DNA of 19,115 bases from Acholeplasmataceae bacterium (GCA_003497445.1 DNNX01000100.1:6772-25886); one strand, 5' to 3'; positions 7,123 to 14,182 are shown, numbered from the stretch's first letter. The notes: generated by a model from the letters alone, not told the origin. Numbers and translations are program-made.

Positions 7123-7604
7123 TTACGTTTAAAAAAGCACAAAAAGAGGATGTTAAACTTATTCTTCAATTCATAAAAAAACTCGCGAAATATGAAAAAA
7201 TGTCAGACGAAGTGATTGCAACAGAAGACATCTTATTTGACTCTATCTTTATAAAGAAACAAGCCAATGTCTATTTTATAAAAAAACATGAGAGAGAAAT
7301 AGGATTTGCTGTTACCTATCATCAATTTTCAACGTTTGTTGGAAAATCAGGTTTATTTTTAGAAGACATCTTTATTGATGAAGAGGAAAGACATCAAGGA
7401 TATGGCACGTTATTTTTCAAATTTTTAGTGTCTCAAGCATTAGAGATGAAATGTGTACGCTTTGAATGGAATTGTCTCAACTGGAATCAACCATCGATAG
7501 ATTTTTATCTATCTTTAGGTGCCAAACCTTTAGATGATTGGACAACATTCCGCATGATTACATCTGACATGGAGTCATTTTTAAAATACAAAAAAGGTGT
7601 ATAA
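7119..7604 (+). CDS. GNAT-family N-acetyltransferase, spermidine/spermine acetyltransferase-like
   Basis: Acetyl-CoA-dependent transferase of 161 residues. The acetyl-CoA pyrophosphate loop is RHQGYG (91-96) after the strand LFLEDIFIDEEE (79-90). The C-terminal block LNWNQPSIDFYLSLGA (120-135) and the N-terminal FIKKLAKYEK are the pattern of the diamine/polyamine acetyltransferase (SSAT) branch. The acceptor is not certain: a polyamine, an amino acid or another amine is possible. The ATG overlaps the TGA of the photolyase gene (ATGA at 7119-7122), so it is probably translated by coupling on the same mRNA. No clear independent ribosome binding site is visible beyond a GGAG (7110-7113) inside the photolyase coding end. 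Confidence 0.88.
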   Translation: MITFKKAQKEDVKLILQFIKKLAKYEKMSDEVIATEDILFDSIFIKKQANVYFIKKHEREIGFAVTYHQFSTFVGKSGLFLEDIFIDEEERHQGYGTLFFKFLVSQALEMKCVRFEWNCLNWNQPSIDFYLSLGAKPLDDWTTFRMITSDMESFLKYKKGV

Positions 7605-7621
7605 TAAAAAAGAGGGAATCT

Positions 7622-8131
7622 ATGGAATTATTAGAAATTTTAGAAATGAGATTTAACAAACATCAGCATCGACATTTAAATATAACGTTTAAAGATATTG
7701 AACCAAAACTTCAGCAATATATAGATATCATTCAACGTATGGAAGATACGGGTGGTGACCCCGATGTTGTATTACTTGATGATACGCTTTATATCATCGA
7801 CATGGCAAAAGAATCGCCTAAGTTGCGTGGAAATTTATGTTATGACAAACAAGCAAGACTTGAAAGAAAAAAATTCCCACCTGCATCATCCGCAATGGAA
7901 GAAGCACATAAAATCGGTATTCAATTATTAGACGAAAGTATGTATAGAAAACTTCAAGACATTGAAGATTTCGATTTAAAAACATCTTCATGGATTGCAA
8001 CAAATGAAACCTTAAGATCTTTAGGGGGTGCATTATTTGGAGATAAACGTTATCAACGTACATTCATTTATCATAATGGTGCGGATTCTTATTATGGTGC
8101 TAGAGGATTTAGAGGATATATTCAACTTTAG
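7622..8131 (+). CDS. DUF4256 family protein of unknown function
   Basis: 169 residues, full length for DUF4256. Conserved family blocks are MEDTGGDPDVV (40-50), ESPKLRGNLCYDKQARLERK (64-83), GIQLLDESMY (99-108), DFDLKTSSWI (116-125), LGGALFGDKRY (134-144) and FIYHNGADSYYGARGFRG (148-165). It has no signal peptide or membrane segment and is rich in charged and aromatic residues. The function of the family is not known to me, so none is assigned. The ribosome binding site AGAGGG (7611-7616) lies upstream of the ATG. A TATAAT at 7600-7605 across the end of the acetyltransferase gene could be an internal promoter, but there is no matching -35 and its start point would fall in the ribosome binding site. 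The gene is 17 bases after the acetyltransferase and 8 bases before mscL. Confidence 0.85.
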   Translation: MELLEILEMRFNKHQHRHLNITFKDIEPKLQQYIDIIQRMEDTGGDPDVVLLDDTLYIIDMAKESPKLRGNLCYDKQARLERKKFPPASSAMEEAHKIGIQLLDESMYRKLQDIEDFDLKTSSWIATNETLRSLGGALFGDKRYQRTFIYHNGADSYYGARGFRGYIQL

Positions 8132-8139
8132 GAGTTCAT

Positions 8140-8547
8140 ATGAAACAATTTTTTAAAGAATTTAAAGCTTTTATTTCAAAGGGGAATGCACTTGATTTAG
8201 CCATAGGTCTTGTTTTAGGGACGGCCTTTAATAATATTGTTAATAGTTTAGTCAATGATATGATTATGCCTTTGTTTAGTCTTTTCGGTGGAAGAAGCAT
8301 GAGTGCTTGGTTTTTCGTTTTAAGAGGCACGCAAACATATAACGAATCATTAGGGACCTATGTTTTTTCAGAAGATGCAATCGTTTTGTATTATGGTCAG
8401 TTTTTAAATTCAATTTTAGATTTTTTCATTATTGGTCTATCGATATTTCTTGCACTTAAAATATTAAAAAAGATGGATCATACTTTAGATGAGATTAAAG
8501 ACAAAATACACCATGATAAAAGAGATAAAAATAATGAAAGCATTTGA
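8140..8547 (+). CDS. mscL: Large-conductance mechanosensitive channel MscL
   Basis: Homopentameric membrane channel that opens under membrane tension and releases solutes during hypo-osmotic shock; 135 residues, normal length. The amphipathic N-terminal helix (MKQFFKEFKAFISKGN) leads into TM1 (about 17-45, with NALDLAIGLVLGTAFNNIVNSLVNDMIMPL), an external loop (about 46-84), TM2 (about 86-110, with GQFLNSILDFFIIGLSIFL) and a charged C-terminal helix. The ribosome binding site GGAG (8131-8134) overlaps the stop of the DUF4256 gene. The same TAGGAGTT junction is used between the ZIP and DtxR genes. The 3' end overlaps the start of the flavin-reductase gene by 14 bases. In a wall-less or thin-walled cell the channel would be physiologically important, but that is inference. 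Confidence 0.97.
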   Translation: MKQFFKEFKAFISKGNALDLAIGLVLGTAFNNIVNSLVNDMIMPLFSLFGGRSMSAWFFVLRGTQTYNESLGTYVFSEDAIVLYYGQFLNSILDFFIIGLSIFLALKILKKMDHTLDEIKDKIHHDKRDKNNESI

Positions 8548-9145
8548 TCCTGAGAAACTTCATCCTAGAGCTTTTTATTCGCTTTTTTCAGGCATCATGG
8601 CACCTAGACTTATCGCTTGGGTTGCCTCATTAAATGAAGATAAAAGTGTCAATATTGCCCCGTACAGTTTTTTTTCAGGAGCAAACACACGTCCACCAAT
8701 GGTTGTTTTATCTATTGGTAGCATCCAAGGAATTAAAAAAGATACGGCATCTAATATTCTTAAAGAAAAAGAATGCGTCATTCATATGGCAGATGAAACA
8801 ATGATCAAAAAAATGAATGTATCTGCGAAAAAACTTAAAAAAAATGAAAGTGAAGCAGAAGTATTTAACATCGAACTTATACCTTCAATAAAAGTCAAAA
8901 CGCCAAGTATTAAAGATACAATCTTTCAAATGGAATGTACCTTGCATCAACATATTTTATTACCACAAAACGATATGTTTATATTAGAAGTTAAACAACT
9001 ATCTATTGATGAAAAATATTTAAAAAATGGTCAAATTGATGTTGAAGCATATCATCCTCTCACGAGATTGATGGGTAACTACTATGCAACACATTATGAT
9101 ATGAAAAAACTCAGTCATCCTGATTTGGATACTATCGATGAATGA
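8534..9145 (+). CDS. Flavin reductase-like (FMN-binding split barrel) protein
   Basis: 203 residues of the flavin reductase-like domain family, cytoplasmic FMN-binding proteins that reduce flavin with NAD(P)H or act as flavoproteins. Typical blocks are MAPRLIAWVASLNEDKSVNIAP (from about residue 22), YSFFSGANTRPPMVVLSIG and the C-terminal HPLTRLMGNYYATHYD, where family members carry a conserved R-x-x-G-N-Y-Y. The start at 8534 is chosen because the N-terminus MKAFDPEKLHPRAFYSLFSG matches family starts; the frame is open back to 8489 inside mscL. The ribosome binding site is weak (AAAGAGA, 8519-8525), so translational coupling to mscL is likely. The native partner or substrate cannot be told. 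The last codons overlap the ATG of the DUF1801 gene at 9138. Confidence 0.85.
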   Translation: MKAFDPEKLHPRAFYSLFSGIMAPRLIAWVASLNEDKSVNIAPYSFFSGANTRPPMVVLSIGSIQGIKKDTASNILKEKECVIHMADETMIKKMNVSAKKLKKNESEAEVFNIELIPSIKVKTPSIKDTIFQMECTLHQHILLPQNDMFILEVKQLSIDEKYLKNGQIDVEAYHPLTRLMGNYYATHYDMKKLSHPDLDTIDE

Positions 9146-9478
9146 ACGAGTAAAGGCTTGGATGGAATCATTATCTCCTGATGTAAAAGCCAAAGCATCT
9201 TCAAAATTAGAACATGCATTTTAAGCTATGATTCACGCATCATTGAAGGTTGGTCATATGGTATGCCAAGTTATAAAATAAAAAAAAACATTTTTTATTT
9301 TAATGTTTATCAAAGACATATTGGATTATATCCTCATCATCAAGCAATAGAAATGTTTAAAGATGAGTTAAGAGACTATAAAACTTCTAGATGTGCGATT
9401 CAAATACCTTTGGATATTGAGATACCTTTTGTTCTCATTAAAAAAATCTTAGCGTATAACATAAAAAATGAATCCTAA
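9138..9478 (+). pseudogene. DUF1801 (YdhG-like) gene broken by a single frameshift
   Basis: The ATG at 9138 (overlapping the flavin-reductase stop) opens MNERVKAWMESLSPDVKAKA and stops at TAA 9222-9224 after 28 codons. A second frame then carries the rest of a DUF1801 protein, from LSYDSRIIEGWSYGMPSYK (9221 on) through RHIGLYPHHQAIEMF and IQIPLDIEIPFVLI to the TAA at 9476. The family motif E-x-W-S-Y-G-M-P-S-Y spans the second part, and the two parts together give about 113 residues, near the family's usual size. One extra T in the run TTTT (9219-9222) would restore a continuous frame. The family includes the B. subtilis frataxin-like YdhG, reported as an iron chaperone. The choices are a real pseudogene, a sequencing error in a homopolymer, or slippage; the first two seem most likely. 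Confidence 0.8.
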
Positions 9479-9495
9479 ATAAGGATTCATTTTTT
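9463..9495. terminator. Bidirectional terminator between convergent genes
   Basis: AAAAAATGAATCCT (9463-9476), loop AAATA (9477-9481) and AGGATTCATTTTTT (9482-9495) form a perfect 14-bp stem flanked by A and T runs, so it can act on both strands. The stop codons of the DUF1801 remnant (plus strand) and the thioesterase (minus strand) both lie inside it. Confidence 0.9.
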
Positions 9496-9921
9496 TAAAG
9501 TTTCTAAATATTCAATTGCAAAAGGAAGCAGTGGTATCGATTTTTTTGTTTCATTAGAAACATGAACGATGACGCATGTTGAATAACCACATAATACACC
9601 ATGTTGATAGATGACTTGTTCAAATGTTATGGAACTATTGCCAATTTTTAAGACATTTGCATATATATCTACTTGGCCCGGCCAGTGAATTTCAGCAAGA
9701 AAATCAATGGACATGTTTGCAATAACAAAGGATGTCACTTCATTATGTAAAGGTCTATCAGGGTGGTATAAGATTTCTGTTCGAGAAGATTCTAAAAATC
9801 TTGCAAACATGGCATTATTGACATGTCCTTGTTTATCTGTATCACCATATCTGACTTTATCATAGGTATGATGTTTAAAATCATTTATATTAAATGTATA
9901 TGTTGGTTTTTGTGAATTCAT
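9487..9921 (-). CDS. Hotdog-fold acyl-CoA thioesterase (4HBT/YbgC-like)
   Basis: 144 residues with the hotdog thioesterase signature RYGDTDKQGHVNNAMFARFLE (residues 24-44). Asp29 sits at the position of the catalytic Asp of 4-hydroxybenzoyl-CoA thioesterase, followed by the GHVNN helix start. Later blocks, VIANMSIDFLAEIHWPGQVDI and GNSSITFEQVIY, are the usual central strands. It probably hydrolyses an acyl-CoA in the cytoplasm; the acyl chain is unknown. It is the only minus-strand gene here. Its terminator is shared with the convergent DUF1801 remnant, and its promoter faces away from the SDR gene. The ATG has only a weak ribosome binding site (GTGAG, about 10 bases upstream). A start slightly downstream is not supported by another ATG near the conserved domain. 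Confidence 0.87.
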   Translation of the reverse strand: MNSQKPTYTFNINDFKHHTYDKVRYGDTDKQGHVNNAMFARFLESSRTEILYHPDRPLHNEVTSFVIANMSIDFLAEIHWPGQVDIYANVLKIGNSSITFEQVIYQHGVLCGYSTCVIVHVSNETKKSIPLLPFAIEYLETLKK

Positions 9922-9959
9922 GGGTTCTTGCTCACTTTCTAAGTAGTGTCTCCAACTCT

Positions 9960-9989
9960 TTGATATACTTATTATATAAAAATCATAAA
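9960..9989 (+). promoter_or_regulatory. Possible promoter of the SDR gene, overlapping the divergent thioesterase promoter
   Basis: TTGATA (9960-9965) and CATAAA (9984-9989) are 18 bases apart on the plus strand. The -10 is weak. The site is interleaved with the minus-strand promoter at 9971-9999, so the two would compete for polymerase if both are used. Confidence 0.35.
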
Positions 9990-9999
9990 TAAATGTCTA
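9971..9999 (-). promoter_or_regulatory. Promoter of the thioesterase gene (minus strand)
   Basis: On the minus strand TAGACA (9999-9994) and TATAAT (9976-9971) are separated by 17 bases, matching 5/6 and 6/6 of the consensus. The predicted start, near 9964, gives a leader of about 43 bases. The -35 overlaps the upstream region of the divergent SDR gene. Confidence 0.75.
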
Positions 10000-10010
10000 A
10001 AAGAGGACTT

Positions 10011-10766
10011 ATGAATATACTTGTCACTGGTGCTTCGGGTACCATAGGTAAAAAACTTAAAGAAATCATTCAAAAAAGAAAACATCAACTTTTTTCTTTT
10101 GATAGAAATATAGTCGATATTTCTGATGAACAAAGCGTCCATCTATACTTAGATAAAATCAATCCTGATGTCATTATGCATTTAGCGAAGTCAAATGAAA
10201 AGATGACAAAGCATTTGCTTACATGGTCAAAAAAGCATCATACAAAGTTTGTGTTTACATCGAGTTATAAAGTTTTTAGTGGGAAACAAGTAGAGGCACC
10301 TTATCAAGTTTATGATCGACCAGATGGCACAGATGATTTCGCTTTAGGCAAAATAACACAAGAAGATTTATGCTTTGATGTGTATCCTGATAGTTACGTC
10401 GTTAGACTTGCATGGCAAATTGGTGATGCACCAGGTGGCTATAACATGTTATCATTTGTAAAAGAACAAATGAGACAACGTGGCGTGATGTCTGCATCAA
10501 AAGGGTTATACTTATCCTTGATGTTTTTAGAGGATACATGTCATGCGCTCATTGATCTTGTAGAAAGTTATTTACCAGGCATGTATCACTTAAACCAAAA
10601 TGATGGCTATAGTTTTTATGATGTCATTCATTTTATGAAACATCATCGAGGTCAAGATTGGATTGCACTAGATGATCAAAAGAAATTTAGTAAAAATGAT
10701 ATGATGGAAAACACAAAGGTTAAAGTTAAAATGTTTTCAGAACTTGGCATGACACATTTTGAATAA
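10011..10766 (+). CDS. RmlD-like extended SDR (NAD(P)-dependent sugar-nucleotide reductase-type) protein
   Basis: 251 residues. The Rossmann start MNILVTGASGTIGKKL carries the GxxGxxG dinucleotide motif (residues 7-13). The region has the dTDP-4-dehydrorhamnose reductase (RmlD) layout, with FTSSYKVFSGK (82-92) in place of the usual STDYVFDG. The active-site motif YxxxK reads F110-A-L-G-K114: the Lys is kept but the catalytic Tyr is Phe. The C-terminal half has the family's substrate-domain pattern (MFLEDTCHALIDLVE, PGMYHLNQNDGYSFYDVI). With the Tyr missing, ordinary reductase activity is doubtful; it may be a binding or regulatory relative like the methionine adenosyltransferase MAT2B type, though that is speculative. 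The start at 10011 follows the ribosome binding site AAGAGGA (10001-10007); an upstream ATG at 9993 lacks one and would add six residues before the Rossmann strand. It is a single gene with its own terminator. Confidence 0.82.
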   Translation: MNILVTGASGTIGKKLKEIIQKRKHQLFSFDRNIVDISDEQSVHLYLDKINPDVIMHLAKSNEKMTKHLLTWSKKHHTKFVFTSSYKVFSGKQVEAPYQVYDRPDGTDDFALGKITQEDLCFDVYPDSYVVRLAWQIGDAPGGYNMLSFVKEQMRQRGVMSASKGLYLSLMFLEDTCHALIDLVESYLPGMYHLNQNDGYSFYDVIHFMKHHRGQDWIALDDQKKFSKNDMMENTKVKVKMFSELGMTHFE

Positions 10767-10789
10767 AGCTAGCATCGCTAGCTTTTTTT
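10765..10789 (+). terminator. Rho-independent terminator after the SDR gene
   Basis: AAAGCTAGC (10765-10773), loop ATC and GCTAGCTTT (10777-10785) with T residues to 10789 form a perfect 9-bp stem. It overlaps the last bases of the SDR stop codon. Confidence 0.9.
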
Positions 10790-10806
10790 ATGATATCATT
10801 TGAAAG

Positions 10807-10836
10807 TTGATTATTTAATCGAGTAGAATATAGATA
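10807..10836 (+). promoter_or_regulatory. Probable promoter region of the iron ABC operon with small inverted repeats
   Basis: TTGATT (10807-10812) is followed by -10-like hexamers TATAGA (10829-10834, spacing 16) or TAGATA (10831-10836, spacing 18). GATTA-TT-TAATC (10809-10820) and AGATATATCT (10832-10841) are inverted repeats over the -35 and -10 areas and could be operators. No clear Fur consensus is present. Confidence 0.4.
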
Positions 10837-10856
10837 TATCTCTAAAGGAGTTTGCT

Positions 10857-11888
10857 TTGAAAAAAATAATGAGTCTCATCGTCTATAGTTTATTATTGAT
10901 GATGTTGATGTCATGTGCAATTGATCAAAATGTTGTTGTGATTTATACAGAAAGACATTATGATACGGATCAAGTACTTTTTGATCAGTTTACCAAAGAC
11001 ACGGGGATCACGCTTAATATTGTTCGTGCAAGCGCAGATGAACTTGTTGCAAGATTATTAACTGAAGGTGAAAATACGCCAGCAGATGTGTTGATTTTTG
11101 CAGATGCTGGACGATTGTATCGTGCGATGGATGCATCCTTATTGCAGCCTTTTGAAGATGATGTGATGAAAAGTCAAGTCGATGAAGGACTTTACGATGA
11201 TACATACCATTGGTATGGACTTACCATGCGAGCACGTGTCATTATGTATGCTAAAGATCGCATAGATCCATCCTTATTATCAACATATGAAAATTTAGCG
11301 GATTCAATGTGGCAAAATCAAATTGCTGTTAGAACCAGTTCTAATTTATATAATATTTCGTGGATTGCTTCAATATTGATGACACAAGGGGAGATTTATA
11401 CGCAACCCTTTTTAAATGGTTTTGTTTCAAATTTTCACCGAGAGCCTGCTGGAAATGATCGTGATCAAGCAAAGCTTGTTGCATCTAATGTAGGTGCAAA
11501 TCTTGCCATTATGAATACGTATTATATGGGGTTGTTATTGAATTCAGATGATGAAAGTGAACGTGCTGTTGGAGAATCTCTCGGCGTGTTTTTCCCGAAT
11601 CAAGGAGACAATGCATCAGGTGCACATATCAATTTAAGTGCTGGAGGTATTGTTACTCATGCAAATAATGTGGAGGGTGCAAAACATTTATTACGTTTTT
11701 TAACGAGTACCTCATCACAATCCCATTTTACAAATGTTAATTATGAGTATCCAGTAAATCCAAACACAACTTGGCATCCACTTCTTTTAGATTGGGGAAC
11801 ATTTAAACGACAATCAATTAATTTATCAGATTTAGGTTTATATCATGAACGTGCTTTTGAATTGATGATAGGGGCGAATTGGACATAA
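10857..11888 (+). CDS. Iron(III) ABC transporter substrate-binding lipoprotein (FutA/FbpA family)
   Basis: 343 residues. The lipoprotein signal peptide (1-19) ends in the lipobox LMSC with the lipidated Cys20, so the protein is anchored outside the membrane. The mature part matches the FutA branch: VVIYTERHYDTD (27-38), SADELVARLLTEG (59-71), PADVLIFADAGRLYRA (75-90), WYGLTMRARVIMY (119-131) and the tyrosine pair NTYYMG (220-225). His34/Tyr35 and Tyr222/Tyr223 are the likely ferric iron ligands by family analogy. The start is TTG at 10857, supported by AAAGGAG (10844-10850) six bases upstream; the in-frame ATG at 10869 is too far from it and would cut the Lys-rich signal-peptide start. It is the first gene of an operon with a permease and an ATPase that overlap in turn. 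Substrate by family: Fe(III), free or weakly chelated. Confidence 0.92.
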   Translation: MKKIMSLIVYSLLLMMLMSCAIDQNVVVIYTERHYDTDQVLFDQFTKDTGITLNIVRASADELVARLLTEGENTPADVLIFADAGRLYRAMDASLLQPFEDDVMKSQVDEGLYDDTYHWYGLTMRARVIMYAKDRIDPSLLSTYENLADSMWQNQIAVRTSSNLYNISWIASILMTQGEIYTQPFLNGFVSNFHREPAGNDRDQAKLVASNVGANLAIMNTYYMGLLLNSDDESERAVGESLGVFFPNQGDNASGAHINLSAGGIVTHANNVEGAKHLLRFLTSTSSQSHFTNVNYEYPVNPNTTWHPLLLDWGTFKRQSINLSDLGLYHERAFELMIGANWT

Positions 11889-13498
11889 AAACTACAATTA
11901 AAAACCACACACCATTTTTTAAATCATCGGTCATCATCACATTTGTGTTGATGATGCCTTTTGTATTTGCCATCACTATGTTTTTTGGTGATGCACCAAA
12001 ATGGTCATTTATTGTCTCAAATTTATTAACGACTTATTTTATAAACACAATTACGTTAGTCATAAGTGTCAGTGTGCTTAGTATGTTGATTGGGTTTTAT
12101 GCAGCATATATCATTGAAACAATGTCTTTTAAAGGAAAAAGGGTATTATCATTATTACTTTACTTACCTTTGGCCATACCTGCTTATGTACTTAGTTATA
12201 TTTATGTGGATACACTCTCTTACAGTGGAAGAATTTATCAACTACTCATAAGATTAGGATTAGATTTTAGTGGCATTGTTTTTTCTATGCCAATGGCGAT
12301 ATGGATACTCAGTTTATCTTTATTTCCTTATGCATATTTATCATTTAAAGTGTATTTCAAAACAAGAAACACACATCATTTTGATGTTGCGAGATTACTT
12401 AGAATCCCATTTTTAAAACGTATAACACGTATTCATATCCCATTAATGTTACCGACATTCATGTCAGCATTACTATTCATTTCGTTTGAAACGATCAATG
12501 ACTACGGGGTCACTAAATATTTAAATATCAAAACCCTTACTGTTGGGATGTTTGATAGTTGGTTTCAAATGAATGATTTAACATCCAGTTTTTATTTAGC
12601 ATTGATATATGTTGGGGTTCTTTTAATTGTCTCTATAATATATTGGGTTATATTTAAAAGATCAATCACAGATTCAACAAAATCTAAAACCATACCATAC
12701 TTAAAAAAATTAACATTAAAAGAGACGATACTTTATACAATGCCACTATGGTTAATATGTCTACTTAGTCTTTTTATACCTATGGTTGAGCTTATTTTAA
12801 ATAGTGTGCAATCAGTTAACTTTGCATCCATATTGTCTACTGGTCATGCATTGATTCAAACGGTTATGATGACGTTCATTTCAAGTACAGTCATTATATT
12901 TTTTGCATTGATTTTAAAAAACATCCAAAGACTGATGCACCATAAAAAAGGGATGTCTATATTTAAGTTACCACTTGTTGGATATGCTTTTCCAGGGGTT
13001 ATGGTTGCATTAATATATCATTATTTTTATATTCGTCTTGATCAAGTATTAGATCCACTGTATCAAATGTTATTTCAAAAGGGATTGATGATATCTTTAA
13101 GCAGTGTTGTTTTGATGATTGCCTATGTATATAAGTATTTTGCTGTTGGATATAAACAAATTTCAACGACATATGATATTATAGGAACGCAACATACGTT
13201 TGCTGCCTATACCTTAAAAAAAAGCAAATTTAAAACACTTGTATTCATCGATATACCAATGATCAAAAAAGGACTATTTGCTGGATTTATATTAAGCTTT
13301 ATTGATATTATAAAAGAGTTACCGATGACATTGTTGCTTAGACCTTTTAATGTACAAACGCTCTCAACTTTAATTTTTACATCCATCAATAATGAAGATA
13401 TTTCTAAGGCATCTTTCGCAAGTCTATTACTTATTATTTTATCGAGTGTGCTCATCATTTTATTACAGAGTTTTGGAAGGAAAAATAATGTTTCTTAA
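11879..13498 (+). CDS. Iron(III) ABC transporter permease (FbpB-type, two fused membrane domains)
   Basis: 539 residues with about 12 hydrophobic segments, the duplicated binding-protein-dependent permease layout of FbpB/FutB/ThiP. The first domain's coupling (EAA) loop is near DVARLLRIPFLKRITRIHIPLMLP (about 166-189) and the second near YDIIGTQHTFAAYTLKKSKFKTLVFIDIPM (about 432-461); both face the cytoplasm and contact the ATPase. The conserved Gly of the loop is not obvious in the first copy. The start is TTG at 11879, ten bases inside the lipoprotein gene and preceded by AGGGG (11870-11874). The next Met lies inside the first membrane helix, so TTG is preferred. The 3' end overlaps the ATPase gene by 11 bases. 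Role: the membrane channel for the Fe(III) captured by the upstream lipoprotein, inferred from the family and operon. Confidence 0.9.
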   Translation: MDIKTTIKNHTPFFKSSVIITFVLMMPFVFAITMFFGDAPKWSFIVSNLLTTYFINTITLVISVSVLSMLIGFYAAYIIETMSFKGKRVLSLLLYLPLAIPAYVLSYIYVDTLSYSGRIYQLLIRLGLDFSGIVFSMPMAIWILSLSLFPYAYLSFKVYFKTRNTHHFDVARLLRIPFLKRITRIHIPLMLPTFMSALLFISFETINDYGVTKYLNIKTLTVGMFDSWFQMNDLTSSFYLALIYVGVLLIVSIIYWVIFKRSITDSTKSKTIPYLKKLTLKETILYTMPLWLICLLSLFIPMVELILNSVQSVNFASILSTGHALIQTVMMTFISSTVIIFFALILKNIQRLMHHKKGMSIFKLPLVGYAFPGVMVALIYHYFYIRLDQVLDPLYQMLFQKGLMISLSSVVLMIAYVYKYFAVGYKQISTTYDIIGTQHTFAAYTLKKSKFKTLVFIDIPMIKKGLFAGFILSFIDIIKELPMTLLLRPFNVQTLSTLIFTSINNEDISKASFASLLLIILSSVLIILLQSFGRKNNVS

Positions 13499-14147
13499 TA
13501 TAGAAAAATTATCTTTTTCATATGGTCACCATGAGGTTATTAAAGACCTCTCTTTAAATTTAAATATCGGAGATATACTTGCAATACAAGGGCCTTCAGG
13601 TTCTGGAAAAACAACATTATTTAAATTAATTTCAGGACTAGAAACACCTCAATCAGGTGTCATTCATATTGATTCTAATTGTGTTGTCTCTATTGATGGT
13701 CATTGTATTCGGCCAGAAAAAAGACAAGTAGGATTTATATTTCAGGATTATGCACTTTTTCCACACATGACAGTATTTCAAAATATTGCATTTGGGTGTT
13801 TCAAGATGCCAAAACCATTACTAAAACCTTATGTTATGTCGTTATTAAAAGAGATTGAATTAGAAGCGTACAAAGATGCGTATCCTCATACACTTTCTGG
13901 TGGTCAAATGCAACGTGTTGCGATTGCTCGAGCACTTGCAAGTCGTCCAAAAGTGTTATTGATGGATGAACCATTTTCGAATTTAGATGAATCACTAAAA
14001 GATGTGCTTATACCAAGTTTAAAAACACTCTTTAACAAACATCAATTGACAGTGATTATTGCCACACATCATCAACGTGATATAGACTTACTAGCATCTA
14101 AAGTCTTACATTTAGAAAATGGCTCTCTCGTTGACAAAAAAGGCTGA
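13488..14147 (+). CDS. Iron(III) ABC transporter ATP-binding protein (FbpC-type, short form)
   Basis: 219 residues. It has Walker A GPSGSGKT (35-42), Q-loop Gln86 in FIFQDYALFPHMTV, ABC signature LSGGQMQRVAIARAL (136-150), Walker B VLLMDEPFSNLD (156-167) and H-loop His194 in ATHHQRD. It is the cytoplasmic ATPase that drives the upstream permease. It ends shortly after the nucleotide-binding domain, so the C-terminal TOBE/regulatory domain found in the about 350-residue FbpC proteins is absent. A two-Cys segment SNCVVSIDGHC (63-73) lies between Walker A and the Q-loop. The start at 13488 follows AAGGA (13477-13481) and overlaps the permease 3' end; the frame is open further upstream only as overlap with the permease. 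Its last codons contain the -35 box of the secG promoter. Confidence 0.93.
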   Translation: MFLNIEKLSFSYGHHEVIKDLSLNLNIGDILAIQGPSGSGKTTLFKLISGLETPQSGVIHIDSNCVVSIDGHCIRPEKRQVGFIFQDYALFPHMTVFQNIAFGCFKMPKPLLKPYVMSLLKEIELEAYKDAYPHTLSGGQMQRVAIARALASRPKVLLMDEPFSNLDESLKDVLIPSLKTLFNKHQLTVIIATHHQRDIDLLASKVLHLENGSLVDKKG

Positions 14148-14159
14148 CTTTGTTATAAT
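14131..14159 (+). promoter_or_regulatory. Strong consensus promoter of secG
   Basis: TTGACA (14131-14136), a 17-base spacer and TATAAT (14154-14159) match the sigma-A consensus at all 12 positions, and a TGn extension (14151-14153) is also present. The -35 lies within the ATPase coding end. The predicted start is near 14166. Confidence 0.92.
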
Positions 14160-14182
14160 TAATTGGATTTATGGAGGATATT

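Noticed and set aside
10801..10845. Fur box upstream of the iron ABC operon
   Set aside because: The inverted repeats there do not fit the TGATAATnATTATCA pattern when aligned by eye, so only generic inverted repeats are reported.
13206..13219. TATACCTTAAAA half-match to the ZIP operator palindrome
   Set aside because: Only one half-site is present and it lies within permease codons, far from any start; AT-rich sequence makes such matches likely by chance.
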